Below, piece by piece: positions 17,165 through 25,318 of a stretch of DNA of 64,000 nucleotides (the first letter of the stretch is position 1; each line of letters begins with the position of its first letter). The notes under the pieces are model-generated. The model did not search any database. It saw only the letters and a list, made by a program, of their open reading frames with translations, and had not been told where the DNA came from. Source of the DNA: Promethearchaeota archaeon (GTDB taxonomy: Archaea; Asgardarchaeota; Lokiarchaeia; Sigyniarchaeales; SOKP01); NCBI GenBank assembly GCA_030603385.1, contig JAUVXW010000005.1, positions 1 through 64,000 of the forward strand, written 5' to 3'. The position numbers and the translations under genes were made by a program.

Positions 17165-17171
17165 AAAAAAT

Positions 17172-17381
17172 ATGTCTGATTATATTAGTTGGAGTCCTAT
17201 TCGAAGATTAATGAAACACAATGGAGCCGTTATCGTCGCACGTGATGCCGTCAATGAATTAGTTGATTGGATGAGTAAATCAGCTGAGAAACTTACAAAA
17301 ACTGCTTTAACATTAACCAAACACTCTAAAAGAAAGAAAGTGACTCGAAACGATATCCTAATGGCTATTAAATACTTCTAA
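17172..17381 (+). CDS. Archaeal histone
   Basis: Single histone-fold protein of 69 residues that wraps DNA as dimers and larger assemblies. The fold order is readable: a first short helix (SPIRRLMKHNG), the long central helix (AVNELVDWMSKSAEKLTKTALTL) and the C-terminal KKVTRNDILMAIKYF strand-helix. There is no tail. It has its own Shine-Dalgarno and a downstream T-tract, so it is probably a strong single-gene unit. Confidence 0.95.
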   Translation: MSDYISWSPIRRLMKHNGAVIVARDAVNELVDWMSKSAEKLTKTALTLTKHSKRKKVTRNDILMAIKYF

Positions 17382-17423
17382 ATTAGAAGATCTATAGGTT
17401 AAAACCTTAATAAACAAAATATC

Positions 17424-17449
17424 TTTTTAATTTTTTTTTTCTTTTTTTT
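17424..17449 (+). terminator. T-tract terminator after the histone gene
   Basis: About 45 bp after the histone stop lies a run of T bases interrupted by AA and a single C (longest pure run 10). Archaeal RNA polymerase terminates at such T-tracts without needing a stem. It is placed where a highly expressed single-gene transcript should end. Confidence 0.5.
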
Positions 17450-17489
17450 ATCTAAATTTAATGTCAAATTATTGAAGTTATTTGATATC

Positions 17490-18257
17490 TTAATGAAGAA
17501 CAACTCCACCACATACACTTATAATTTGACCAGTCATGTAGTTTGAATCGTTTGAAACCAAGAAAGAAATTATTCCCGCAACATCTTCAGCTGTTCCCAC
17601 TCTTCTTAAGAGAGGCTTCATATTTATCGCATTCCAAAAATTTCGAATTAAATTTGGATCATTGTTATATATTGGTGTGATATGATACCCAGGACAAATT
17701 GCGTTCGCTGTTATTACAGGCGCTAATTCTTTGGCCAAAATTTTTGTTAAAGCTATGAGTGCCGCTTTACTACAGCTATATATTCCGATACCCGGCATTG
17801 GCTCTAATCCGGCAATGGAAGACACATTAACAATTTTTCCTCTAAGAGGTTTTAAATTTCTCTGGTTTTTCATAACTTTCGCGGCGTATTTCGACACTAA
17901 TCAAGCTCCTTTAAAATTTATATCCATTATTTTTTGCATATCTTCTTCAGAAATATCAAGAATCGAGGAACTTATTCCACTAATTCCCGCGTTATTGATA
18001 ACTCCATGAAGCTCCTTCTTTTCAGTAACAATTTCTGAAATCATAGATGAAACAAAATTAGAATCAGATACATCTCCTGCTTTTATTAAAACATCAATTT
18101 GAAATTTTTTTAACATTTTTTCAGTTTCGGCCAATTTACTTTCAGTTCTACCGTTTAAAATTATGTTATATCCTTCTTCTGCTAATCGTATTGCCATTGC
18201 TCTGCCGAGACCAGAACCTGAACCTGTAATCAAAATATTTTTAAAATTCACTTTCAT
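17490..18257 (-). pseudogene. Short-chain dehydrogenase/reductase interrupted by one in-frame TGA
   Basis: NAD(P)-dependent SDR of normal length (about 255 codons) in one frame, broken only by TGA at 17901-17903. Before the stop are the nucleotide-binding TGSGSGLG motif (residues 11-18) and NNAG. After it are the catalytic Ser segment (VNVSSIAG), Tyr-x-x-x-Lys in YSCSKAA, and the normal C-terminus ending GQIISVCGGVV. The stop sits in FKGA-stop-LVSKYAAK, where SDRs often have Trp or another aromatic, so a TGG-to-TGA change explains it simply. A GTG at 17897 could restart translation of the second part. With all catalytic residues kept, this is a recent pseudogene, a readthrough site or a sequence error. 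Confidence 0.85.
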
Positions 18258-18428
18258 TTTTTCCTCATTTTAATAATTAGAATAAATATGAAATATTTAG
18301 ATAATTATAAAAAATTGTATATTTCCATTGTTAATTATTCTTCGTAGTTAGAAGAAAATTTCTCTCTTAGTGATATGTTAAATAAAAAGTGGTTACCTTA
18401 ATTCCTCAAGATTAAATTAAAGCTTCAA

Positions 18429-18890
18429 CTAAACTTTATGTCTTAGATATATTGCCTGTAATCTAAAGGTTTGATAAATATGACCAATTGTGTGATGTAT
18501 GATGAATCCAAACCAATCTTCGTAAGTCATTTCTCTCCCAAAAGGGGATTTAAATGTATTTTTAAGATCTTCTTCCCTATATTTAGTTCTTTCCTCCACA
18601 TAGGCTTCAATTGCTATGTTAAACAAATCTAATAATTGTTCATGCAAAGGAGCGGTAGATTCAGGATCTAATTTTATTGCTATGTCTTTATTGTTTGCAT
18701 CAGGATTGGTCATTTTCTTCATTGCCCAATTTAATAGGGTGATAGAATGTATAAATACATTGAGAGCAGTCTCCTCCCCTTCAAATAACGGATTTTTCAT
18801 AGATTCCTCAAAATGATTATCCTTTCGCTTTTCAAACAAAGTTTTAGCATAATCATATACAAACTTCAAAGATTTGATACTTTCTGGCAT
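18429..18890 (-). CDS. DinB-fold protein (possible thiol S-transferase family)
   Basis: Four-helix-bundle protein of the DinB/YfiT superfamily, 153 residues. The metal-site histidines appear as one near residue 48 (HSITLLNW) and the C-terminal HHTIGHIYQ pair near 130-134. Members include bacillithiol S-transferases and mycothiol-dependent enzymes; many others are uncharacterised. It lies about 145 bp from a second DinB-fold gene on the same strand and near the BshC-like cluster. A thiol-transfer role is inferred from that context only. Confidence 0.72.
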   Translation of the reverse strand: MPESIKSLKFVYDYAKTLFEKRKDNHFEESMKNPLFEGEETALNVFIHSITLLNWAMKKMTNPDANNKDIAIKLDPESTAPLHEQLLDLFNIAIEAYVEERTKYREEDLKNTFKSPFGREMTYEDWFGFIIHHTIGHIYQTFRLQAIYLRHKV

Positions 18891-19034
18891 AATTTTTAAT
18901 ATAGGATGTTAAGTTTAAAAATTTTTAGTAAAAAAAATATTCCATTTCTATAGTTTAAATATGTTTAGAATTATAATTAAAAGCTGTAAATAGGAAAGAT
19001 TTTAAAAGATTCTATTGAGATTAATGAGATATAA

Positions 19035-19547
19035 TTAGATTCGTTGATTACTAACCCAGTTCTCCAATTTCACGCCTTTTCTATGGAGTCTTAAATTAAG
19101 AGCTCCTACGTGGAGCATTAAGTGACGAAGATTATAAATTAATGAACTTAAAACGCTATTTCCGTGCCATTCAAAAACAGAACGTTGTATTAATTCATCT
19201 GAAGTTAGATCTTCAAACCGATTTTTAGCTTTTTCTTTAATATCTGATAGGTAATCTAGTAATTGGTCACATGTTAATGTTATTTCTGGTGTTTTATTTA
19301 AATCTTCAAAATGCGATGATGCTTCGCCAAATTTCGATTTGAAACTTTCACGGGTTTTTTTTGAATCCGAAAGATACCAATCCAAAAACCACATCACGTG
19401 ATAAGCTACATGCCAAAATGGGGATCCACTGGTTCTATCATCCCATACTTCTTTTGGGCAACTTTTCAAATTTTGCTCCAACATCGTGATTGCAGCGCCG
19501 TATTGCTCGTGAATAGCATCCGATAATATTTTAAATGTTCTTTTCAT
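19035..19547 (-). CDS. DinB-fold protein (second copy)
   Basis: 170-residue DinB/YfiT-superfamily protein. The metal-binding pattern is clearer than in its neighbour: FWHVAYHVMWFLDW near residues 44-57 and RHLMLHVGALNLRL near 141-154. It is divergent in sequence from the protein at 18429 and so not a recent duplicate. It diverges from the URO-D gene at 19749. Possible substrates are thiol adducts or an unknown small molecule. Confidence 0.8.
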   Translation of the reverse strand: MKRTFKILSDAIHEQYGAAITMLEQNLKSCPKEVWDDRTSGSPFWHVAYHVMWFLDWYLSDSKKTRESFKSKFGEASSHFEDLNKTPEITLTCDQLLDYLSDIKEKAKNRFEDLTSDELIQRSVFEWHGNSVLSSLIYNLRHLMLHVGALNLRLHRKGVKLENWVSNQRI

Positions 19548-19748
19548 AATTCACTCAACTAAAAACAATTTTTTATCATTTCTAAGGTCATATTATAATT
19601 TTTAATATTTCTTCTCTTTTAATATTTTTAAATTATCCGATATATTCTAATAGAATCTTTAAATAGAAAAGTTTTTTAAGATTCTAATGAGATTATTTAC
19701 AAGAATAAAGCCCTTAACTTTAAGATTAATAGGAAATAGGACAATACA

Positions 19749-20741
19749 ATGGATAAATTCGACCTAATTAAAAAAGCTTTAAAATCAGAACCCACCGAGA
19801 AAGTTCCCTATGCAATTTGGAAACATTTCCCCGAGTTCGATAAAGGTCCTGAAGGACTTTTAAAGGCGCAGATGGATTTTCAAAATAAATTCGATTCCGA
19901 TATTATGAAAATCTCAATCTCAGGTCGTGCTTTTGCTTCTGATTTTGGAGCGGAATTGGGAGGTTATGATCCAGATTCAGGATCTAGAATTTGTATGAAA
20001 TATCCAATCGAAAGTTTGGAGGATTGGGAGAATGTTAAAAAGGTTGATGTAACAAGGGGTGAATTCGGAAATCAGATTAAAGCAATGAAATTAATTCATC
20101 GGGAAGTTGACGGAAAAGTACCAACCATGATGACTGTTTTTTCTCCTTTTATGGTAGCGTCCCAAATCGATCCGAATGTAATTTCACACTACAGAAAGGA
20201 TCCTCAACTAATTGGGGAACAATTTAAAATAATAATTTCAGCAATGACAGATTTTACAAAAGCTTCACTAGATGCGGGAGCTGATGGCATATTTTTAGCC
20301 ACCCAACATTTTAACAATAAATTAACTGATGAGGAGCGATTAGAACTAGAATTTACACCAATGAAGTCCCTCATTAAAAAAACGTTAAAAAAGTATAATT
20401 TTCTGGTCCTTCATCTCCATGGTGACAATCCTGATTACGAATTGGCAACAAAACTGCCTATAAACGCCATTAACTGGCATGATCAACAAACGGCACCAAA
20501 CCTTTCTGAGGTGAGAAAAATTTTCAAGGGAGGACTTCTCGGAGGATTAAATGCAGAATCATGGAAAGATATATCCAATCCCGAAGATGTTTCATCATTG
20601 ATCTCTTCAGTTTACAAAAACTTTAAAGGTTCGGGATTAATAATCGCTCCCGGTTGTGTTATTCCTCAGTTTGTAAGTGATTCCATAATAGAAACCGCAG
20701 TAAAAACAATTAAAAATCTCAAAAAAATAATTAATGCTTGA
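19749..20741 (+). CDS. Uroporphyrinogen decarboxylase-family protein
   Basis: TIM-barrel protein of the URO-D family, 330 residues. In archaea such proteins are more often corrinoid/methyl-cobalamin methyltransferases (MtaA/MtbA-like) than haem enzymes. Readable landmarks are SGRAFASDFGAE near residue 56, HLHGDN near 223, an INWHDQ segment, and the GGLNAES turn near 267. The Asp/Arg pattern of true HemE was not clear, so I keep to the family level. It starts 200 bp from the divergent DinB gene and is followed by an amidohydrolase gene after 148 bp. Confidence 0.82.
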   Translation: MDKFDLIKKALKSEPTEKVPYAIWKHFPEFDKGPEGLLKAQMDFQNKFDSDIMKISISGRAFASDFGAELGGYDPDSGSRICMKYPIESLEDWENVKKVDVTRGEFGNQIKAMKLIHREVDGKVPTMMTVFSPFMVASQIDPNVISHYRKDPQLIGEQFKIIISAMTDFTKASLDAGADGIFLATQHFNNKLTDEERLELEFTPMKSLIKKTLKKYNFLVLHLHGDNPDYELATKLPINAINWHDQQTAPNLSEVRKIFKGGLLGGLNAESWKDISNPEDVSSLISSVYKNFKGSGLIIAPGCVIPQFVSDSIIETAVKTIKNLKKIINA

Positions 20742-20889
20742 GAAATTCGATGATTGGAATAAAAAATTCTTTTCAAAAAATAATTAGGCTAAGAATCATA
20801 TAATCAATTATTAAAATAACAGAAGATTTTTGAAAATTAAGCTGTTGCTTAGATGTATCAAAGAATAGTATTTTTAGTGTGAATTACGA

Positions 20890-21873
20890 ATGCAAGAATA
20901 TATTTCAGACTACTTTAATGATGACGTAGCTTTCTCTTCTAAGTATAATGGTCCGAAGTTTGATGCTCATGTTCATTTAGGGAGTATAGACGGTATTCAT
21001 AATTTAATTAAGTTCAGAGAAGAGTTTAATATCAAGAAATCAGTTGGTATCATCTGGGGGAATGATTATGATAAATTAGAAACAAATTTCCCTGATAAGT
21101 TTGTGTTGGCTAAATATTTTAGAAGTAGGCAGCTATTTAAAGCAAAGCCAAACCTTAAATTAACGTTAGATTTAATTGAAAAGATTTATCAACAAGGATT
21201 TCCAGTTGTTAAATTTTGGTTTGGCCCGAGAGTGAGAGATTTTGTAAGAGAACAATTCAAAATAGATCCACCAAAAATTAGATTATCTGATCCTTTTTTT
21301 AAGTCAATATTCGCCAAGATAGAAGAATTAGGGCTTATTTTATTAATTCACGTTAGTGATCCAGATCTTTGGTACGAGAAAGTTTATCAACCAGTTAGTC
21401 GATATGGTACCAAGAGAGAACATATAGATGATTTTGAGGAGATTTTATCAAGTTTTCCTAACTTAAAGGTACAACAAGCACATTTTGGGAGTCAACCAGA
21501 AGATCTTGAAAACCTCGCAAGGTGGATTGAATCATATCCAAATTACTACATTGATATATCTTCAGCAAGATGGATGGCACGAGAACTTGGGAGGTATCCA
21601 AAAAAAGCCAGAGAGTTTTTTATTAAATATTCAGATAGAATTCTTTTTGGGACAGATCTTGTGCAAGACCGAAATAAACCGATTTCAGATTATTATCGGA
21701 CTCGTTATTTTACCTTCCTAGCAATTTTAGAAACCTCATGTCGAGATGTACCATTACCTTTTCCAGATCCAGAAAATGATAATAATACAAAGATAAATGG
21801 CTTGGATCTTCCTCTTGATGTCTTAAAGAAGATTTATTGGGAAAATGCAATTAAGTTCTTCAAACTAAAATGA
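20890..21873 (+). CDS. Amidohydrolase-2 family metal-dependent hydrolase
   Basis: TIM-barrel hydrolase/decarboxylase of 327 residues. Metal ligands are readable: DAHVHLG near residues 25-31, a His in LLIHVSDPD near 154, a His in VQQAHFGS near 200, and Asp in ILFGTDL near 257. Relatives include ACMS/gamma-resorcylate decarboxylases and lactonases. The substrate is unknown. It is convergent with the BshC-like gene (9 bp between stops). It shares strand with the URO-D gene, so a joint role is possible but unproven. Confidence 0.85.
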   Translation: MQEYISDYFNDDVAFSSKYNGPKFDAHVHLGSIDGIHNLIKFREEFNIKKSVGIIWGNDYDKLETNFPDKFVLAKYFRSRQLFKAKPNLKLTLDLIEKIYQQGFPVVKFWFGPRVRDFVREQFKIDPPKIRLSDPFFKSIFAKIEELGLILLIHVSDPDLWYEKVYQPVSRYGTKREHIDDFEEILSSFPNLKVQQAHFGSQPEDLENLARWIESYPNYYIDISSARWMARELGRYPKKAREFFIKYSDRILFGTDLVQDRNKPISDYYRTRYFTFLAILETSCRDVPLPFPDPENDNNTKINGLDLPLDVLKKIYWENAIKFFKLK

Positions 21874-21881
21874 CCTACACA

Positions 21882-23591
21882 TTACAGAAAGATTTCTATT
21901 CCAGGAGGGAGCCACGGTTTGTAAATTCGAAAGTAATCATTAAAGAAATTAGATAACCCGTTTTTTAAACATAAATCCAACCAATGAAATACTGCCTCTT
22001 GTCCGTGTTTTTCCTTAGAGATTTTTCCGAACATATTACTTAAATAACTTGAAATGATATTTTTATCCTCTGAAGCTATATCGGTTGATTGGTTTTCTAA
22101 TAAGATATTTTCGATATGCATCATATATGGTTGAAAATTATTTAAAATTTCTATTATTTTTGCCCTTTCCATAACAGACACCTCGGATTTATTGATTAAA
22201 CGATTAAACTTCCCAAGATTTTTCATCAGGCCTTTTATATTTTCCAAAAATTGTGGTATATTTAATTTGACTAAATCTTGCTCAAGCTTCCTCGTGATAA
22301 ATGTATTCATTGTTATTTTATTATAAAAATAAATAACAGGTAAAGAAATATCTTTATCAAAATGTCTAATCAGAGGGATTCCCATCGTATAATATCTAGT
22401 TTCACCTGTACCTGCAATATGTATTGCGGGTTGGATGGTTTTTGAGATTAAATATTGACGGGATTCAACTCTGGGAGTGAAAAAAGAAGCATACTCAGAA
22501 AGATCAGGCTTATCCTTTTCGAGACTAAAATCTATTAAATCCCCGCAATGATCACATTTACATTTAACATGGATCATGGATGTATAATCTTGACAGGATA
22601 ATTCTAGTCTCTTACAGTTACACTGTTCATTAGTGCATTCAAAAAAAAAAGGGACAAAGTCATCTCTAATCTCTCTTAAGGGAGGTTGAATATGATGATC
22701 TATAAATTGATTTCTTAAATCTAAATATATATCAACATACTTACTTTGATTCTCTAATAATGTCTCATAAAATGGTGTTAATAGCTTTTTATATGCCAAA
22801 TCTGAAGCAGAAATAAAAAGATAGCCTTGATCAAAGATAATATTGGAAATTGTCCCAATTATGTTGATAAACCAGTCTGTATAGTTTTCTGCATTATTAT
22901 GTGCGATTTTGATTAACCGAAGCGCTTCCTCTAACCGTTCTTCTAATAGCTTTTTATGCCAATTATCCTCTAAGCAGGAATTAATAGAATTAATGTATTT
23001 TTTTCTAATTTCTTGAAACTGTTCCAAGAGATAAGACAGAGATGGTAGCGGAAGATTTCTAATTCTCATATCAAGAAACTCCTTTTCTATTTCAGGTTTT
23101 ATTGAAATCGAAAATCCATTAGGTGAATCACTTTGCGAAAATTTGGTTTTTATTAATTCAGAATGGACCTTATCATAATCAGCAACATAAAAAATTGGAA
23201 TTATATTATTATCAAGATTCGCAAAAGCTGCCCCGCATGCCATTTTGTTAAAAAGAAACCTTTCTCCACCTAAAAATTTAGGTTGATGTGAAACTTCTAA
23301 ACTCATACTATTATTATCAGTAAGGAAATTTTCTAAATGTCTCTTAGCTTTGTCAGTCAGTAGATTATATTTGCGATTTGTGTTTTCGAATATTTTTCCC
23401 AATGCAAATTTTATTTCATTCCTATTTGTATCTTTTTCCCTTTCTCTATTTACTTTTTTAGCAAGAAAAATGGCATCGCTCATTGATTGAGGTATAAGAT
23501 CTTTCATACCTTCAGAAATCCAAGATTCCTGTCCTTCCAGAGCATATAACAGGTAATAGGTTAATGGATCTTCAAATCTATCAGCTGACAT
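21882..23591 (-). CDS. bshC: BshC-like putative cysteine ligase with zinc-binding insert
   Basis: Resembles BshC, which adds cysteine to GlcN-malate in the last step of bacillithiol synthesis. Matching elements are EVSHQPKFLGGERFLFNK (the V-x-G-Q-Q-x-G-L-x-G-G region) near residue 98, IPIFYVADYDKVHSE near 130, and IHIAGTGETRYYT (the YIGGPGEIAY region) near 390. The 569 residues exceed typical BshC because of an inserted Cys-rich module (about residues 316-352) with CNCK and CKCDHCG motifs, probably a zinc site. It is the last gene of a three-gene minus-strand run with PIG-L and GT2, with an 11-bp gap. Cysteine-ligase activity is inferred. Confidence 0.7.
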   Translation of the reverse strand: MSADRFEDPLTYYLLYALEGQESWISEGMKDLIPQSMSDAIFLAKKVNREREKDTNRNEIKFALGKIFENTNRKYNLLTDKAKRHLENFLTDNNSMSLEVSHQPKFLGGERFLFNKMACGAAFANLDNNIIPIFYVADYDKVHSELIKTKFSQSDSPNGFSISIKPEIEKEFLDMRIRNLPLPSLSYLLEQFQEIRKKYINSINSCLEDNWHKKLLEERLEEALRLIKIAHNNAENYTDWFINIIGTISNIIFDQGYLFISASDLAYKKLLTPFYETLLENQSKYVDIYLDLRNQFIDHHIQPPLREIRDDFVPFFFECTNEQCNCKRLELSCQDYTSMIHVKCKCDHCGDLIDFSLEKDKPDLSEYASFFTPRVESRQYLISKTIQPAIHIAGTGETRYYTMGIPLIRHFDKDISLPVIYFYNKITMNTFITRKLEQDLVKLNIPQFLENIKGLMKNLGKFNRLINKSEVSVMERAKIIEILNNFQPYMMHIENILLENQSTDIASEDKNIISSYLSNMFGKISKEKHGQEAVFHWLDLCLKNGLSNFFNDYFRIYKPWLPPGIEIFL

Positions 23592-23602
23592 CTCAATTTT
23601 AC

Positions 23603-24298
23603 CTAAAATTTTAAATTTTCAAAATCCACGATTAAATATTCAGAATTAATGAACCCTTCAGCGTACTTTACTCCAATTTGGTATCCCAAATATCCTGCTC
23701 GTTCTCTTATATAATCAAATATTCTTAAATACTTCTTATTATCAACAAACTGTGTTTTATAGGCTTTAAGAGCATTTATTTTTTCTTCGATAGAATCAGA
23801 AATATCGATTAAAAAGTCCAACTTTCGATTCTTATCTTTCAAATGTGAATGATCAAAATAAAAGACATATTTTGGGGAATATTCTGAATACTTTGATTCG
23901 GTTTTTGTTAATTTTGACTGAAATTTAGCAGCGTTTACAATCTGATGACAAGCAATGTGATCTGGGTGCCAATCATTAGAGGGATGAGTAATAAGGATAT
24001 TTGGTTTATATTTTCTAATCACTTCAGAAACCTTTTTCCTGTTCTCAATTGTATTTTCAATATATCTATTTGTCATGTCTAGAGTAATTCTTATATCTAG
24101 ATGTAAAATTTCAGAAGCAGCTTTAGCCTCAGCCATTCTTTTTTCAACAGTACCGAATGGGGTGGGTTCTCCATTTGATAAATCTAAAACCCCTATTTTT
24201 TTACCTCTTTTCTTATAATGGGCAATTGTTCCTCCACATCCGATTTCTGCATCATCTGGATGGGCTCCAATTACTAAAATATCTAACTCAAGGTCCAT
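23603..24298 (-). CDS. PIG-L/LmbE-family N-acetylglucosaminyl deacetylase (BshB-like)
   Basis: Zinc deacetylase family that removes acetyl from GlcNAc conjugates (BshB, MshB, PIG-L). The metal motif AHPDD is at residues 13-17, GCGGT follows, and a second His motif HPDHIACH is near 116-123. The GEPTPFGTVEKRMAEA segment matches the BshB1-type loop, and YAEGF near the end is typical. Length 231 is normal. It lies 9 bp after the glycosyltransferase and 11 bp before the BshC-like gene, a clear operon. Deacetylation of a GlcNAc-acid conjugate is the natural guess. Confidence 0.88.
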   Translation of the reverse strand: MDLELDILVIGAHPDDAEIGCGGTIAHYKKRGKKIGVLDLSNGEPTPFGTVEKRMAEAKAASEILHLDIRITLDMTNRYIENTIENRKKVSEVIRKYKPNILITHPSNDWHPDHIACHQIVNAAKFQSKLTKTESKYSEYSPKYVFYFDHSHLKDKNRKLDFLIDISDSIEEKINALKAYKTQFVDNKKYLRIFDYIRERAGYLGYQIGVKYAEGFINSEYLIVDFENLKF

Positions 24299-24307
24299 TT
24301 TAATCTA

Positions 24308-25210
24308 CTAAGTTTCTAGTTCTCTAATTTTTGTAAATATTGCTTCTTGTATTTTTTTATAATTATATTTATTAATATCATCCACACTATTGAAATAATT
24401 TGAAAAAATTAACTTAAAAACATTAATATTTGTTTTTAAAGGAGTATTCAAGAGTGATTCAATTAATTGAATATATTTTTCAATTCTTTCTTCTCCTTTT
24501 TTAAACAAGAAGCTATCTTTTGCATTTTTTAAAATTGCATCTCTATCTTTATATATTACTGGAACTTCTTTTTCAACAATGGTATATCCGTTTTTCATTG
24601 CTTTAATCCAGATTTCGATGGGTATTTCATATCCGTTTATCTCCAATTCTAAATCATTAATTGCATTACATTCATATGCCTTTAATCCGCAAAATGCATC
24701 TGTAATAGAAAGTCCGATAGTATTGAGAATTCCTGTGATGATCGTATTAACAAGAAATCTATCTTTCCATGGTTTCTGCCAGAATAGTTCTGAATTTTTA
24801 TATCTTGAACCAGAAATAATTTGTTCTGATGGTTTTTCAAGGATTAGTTCAATAAACTTGTAAAAACATTTAGGTTCATGTTGACCATCCATATCAAACG
24901 ATATTATCCAGGAAAAATTCTTTTTTTTAGCGTATTTAAAACCGTTTATAAGTGTATAGCCATAACCTTTATTTTCTTTAAAGTTAATAATAGTAAAAAG
25001 GGAATTTTGATTGTTTTTATCCAAAATTTGCATGGTTCTATCAGTAGAACCATCATTGATGATAAGGATCTCCAAATTAAATTCGCTTCTTTTCTGCAAA
25101 TTTTGTTTTACGTCACGGAGATGTTCTAATATATGCTCAATGTTTTCTTCTTCATTAAAACACGGGATAAGTAAGAGAATGTCAATTATTTCTTTAGAAA
25201 TGTCGAACAA
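24308..25210 (-). CDS. Family 2 glycosyltransferase
   Basis: GT-A fold glycosyltransferase, 300 residues. Readable motifs are PCFNEEENIE near residue 16, IINDGSTDRT near 49, the D-x-D-type SFDMDGQHE near 105, and SGSRY with a later GLKAYE. No membrane helices are visible. BshA of the known bacillithiol pathway is a GT4 retaining enzyme, so this GT2 would be a non-homologous first enzyme if the operon makes a thiol. The start is TTG at 25210; no in-frame ATG upstream. First gene of the three-gene run. Confidence 0.85.
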   Translation of the reverse strand: MFDISKEIIDILLLIPCFNEEENIEHILEHLRDVKQNLQKRSEFNLEILIINDGSTDRTMQILDKNNQNSLFTIINFKENKGYGYTLINGFKYAKKKNFSWIISFDMDGQHEPKCFYKFIELILEKPSEQIISGSRYKNSELFWQKPWKDRFLVNTIITGILNTIGLSITDAFCGLKAYECNAINDLELEINGYEIPIEIWIKAMKNGYTIVEKEVPVIYKDRDAILKNAKDSFLFKKGEERIEKYIQLIESLLNTPLKTNINVFKLIFSNYFNSVDDINKYNYKKIQEAIFTKIRELET

Positions 25211-25318
25211 CCCATCATATTTTATGAATATTCATTGAAACAATAATTCTTAACTTTTAGAATTGTTGATTATGATTTATAAAAAATTGATAATTTAAGG
25301 TATTTACTTCTCAAAAGA

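Noticed and set aside
17901..17903. Reading TGA as a general tryptophan codon in this genome
   Set aside because: Other genes use TGG for Trp and end normally at TGA, so a changed genetic code is not supported.
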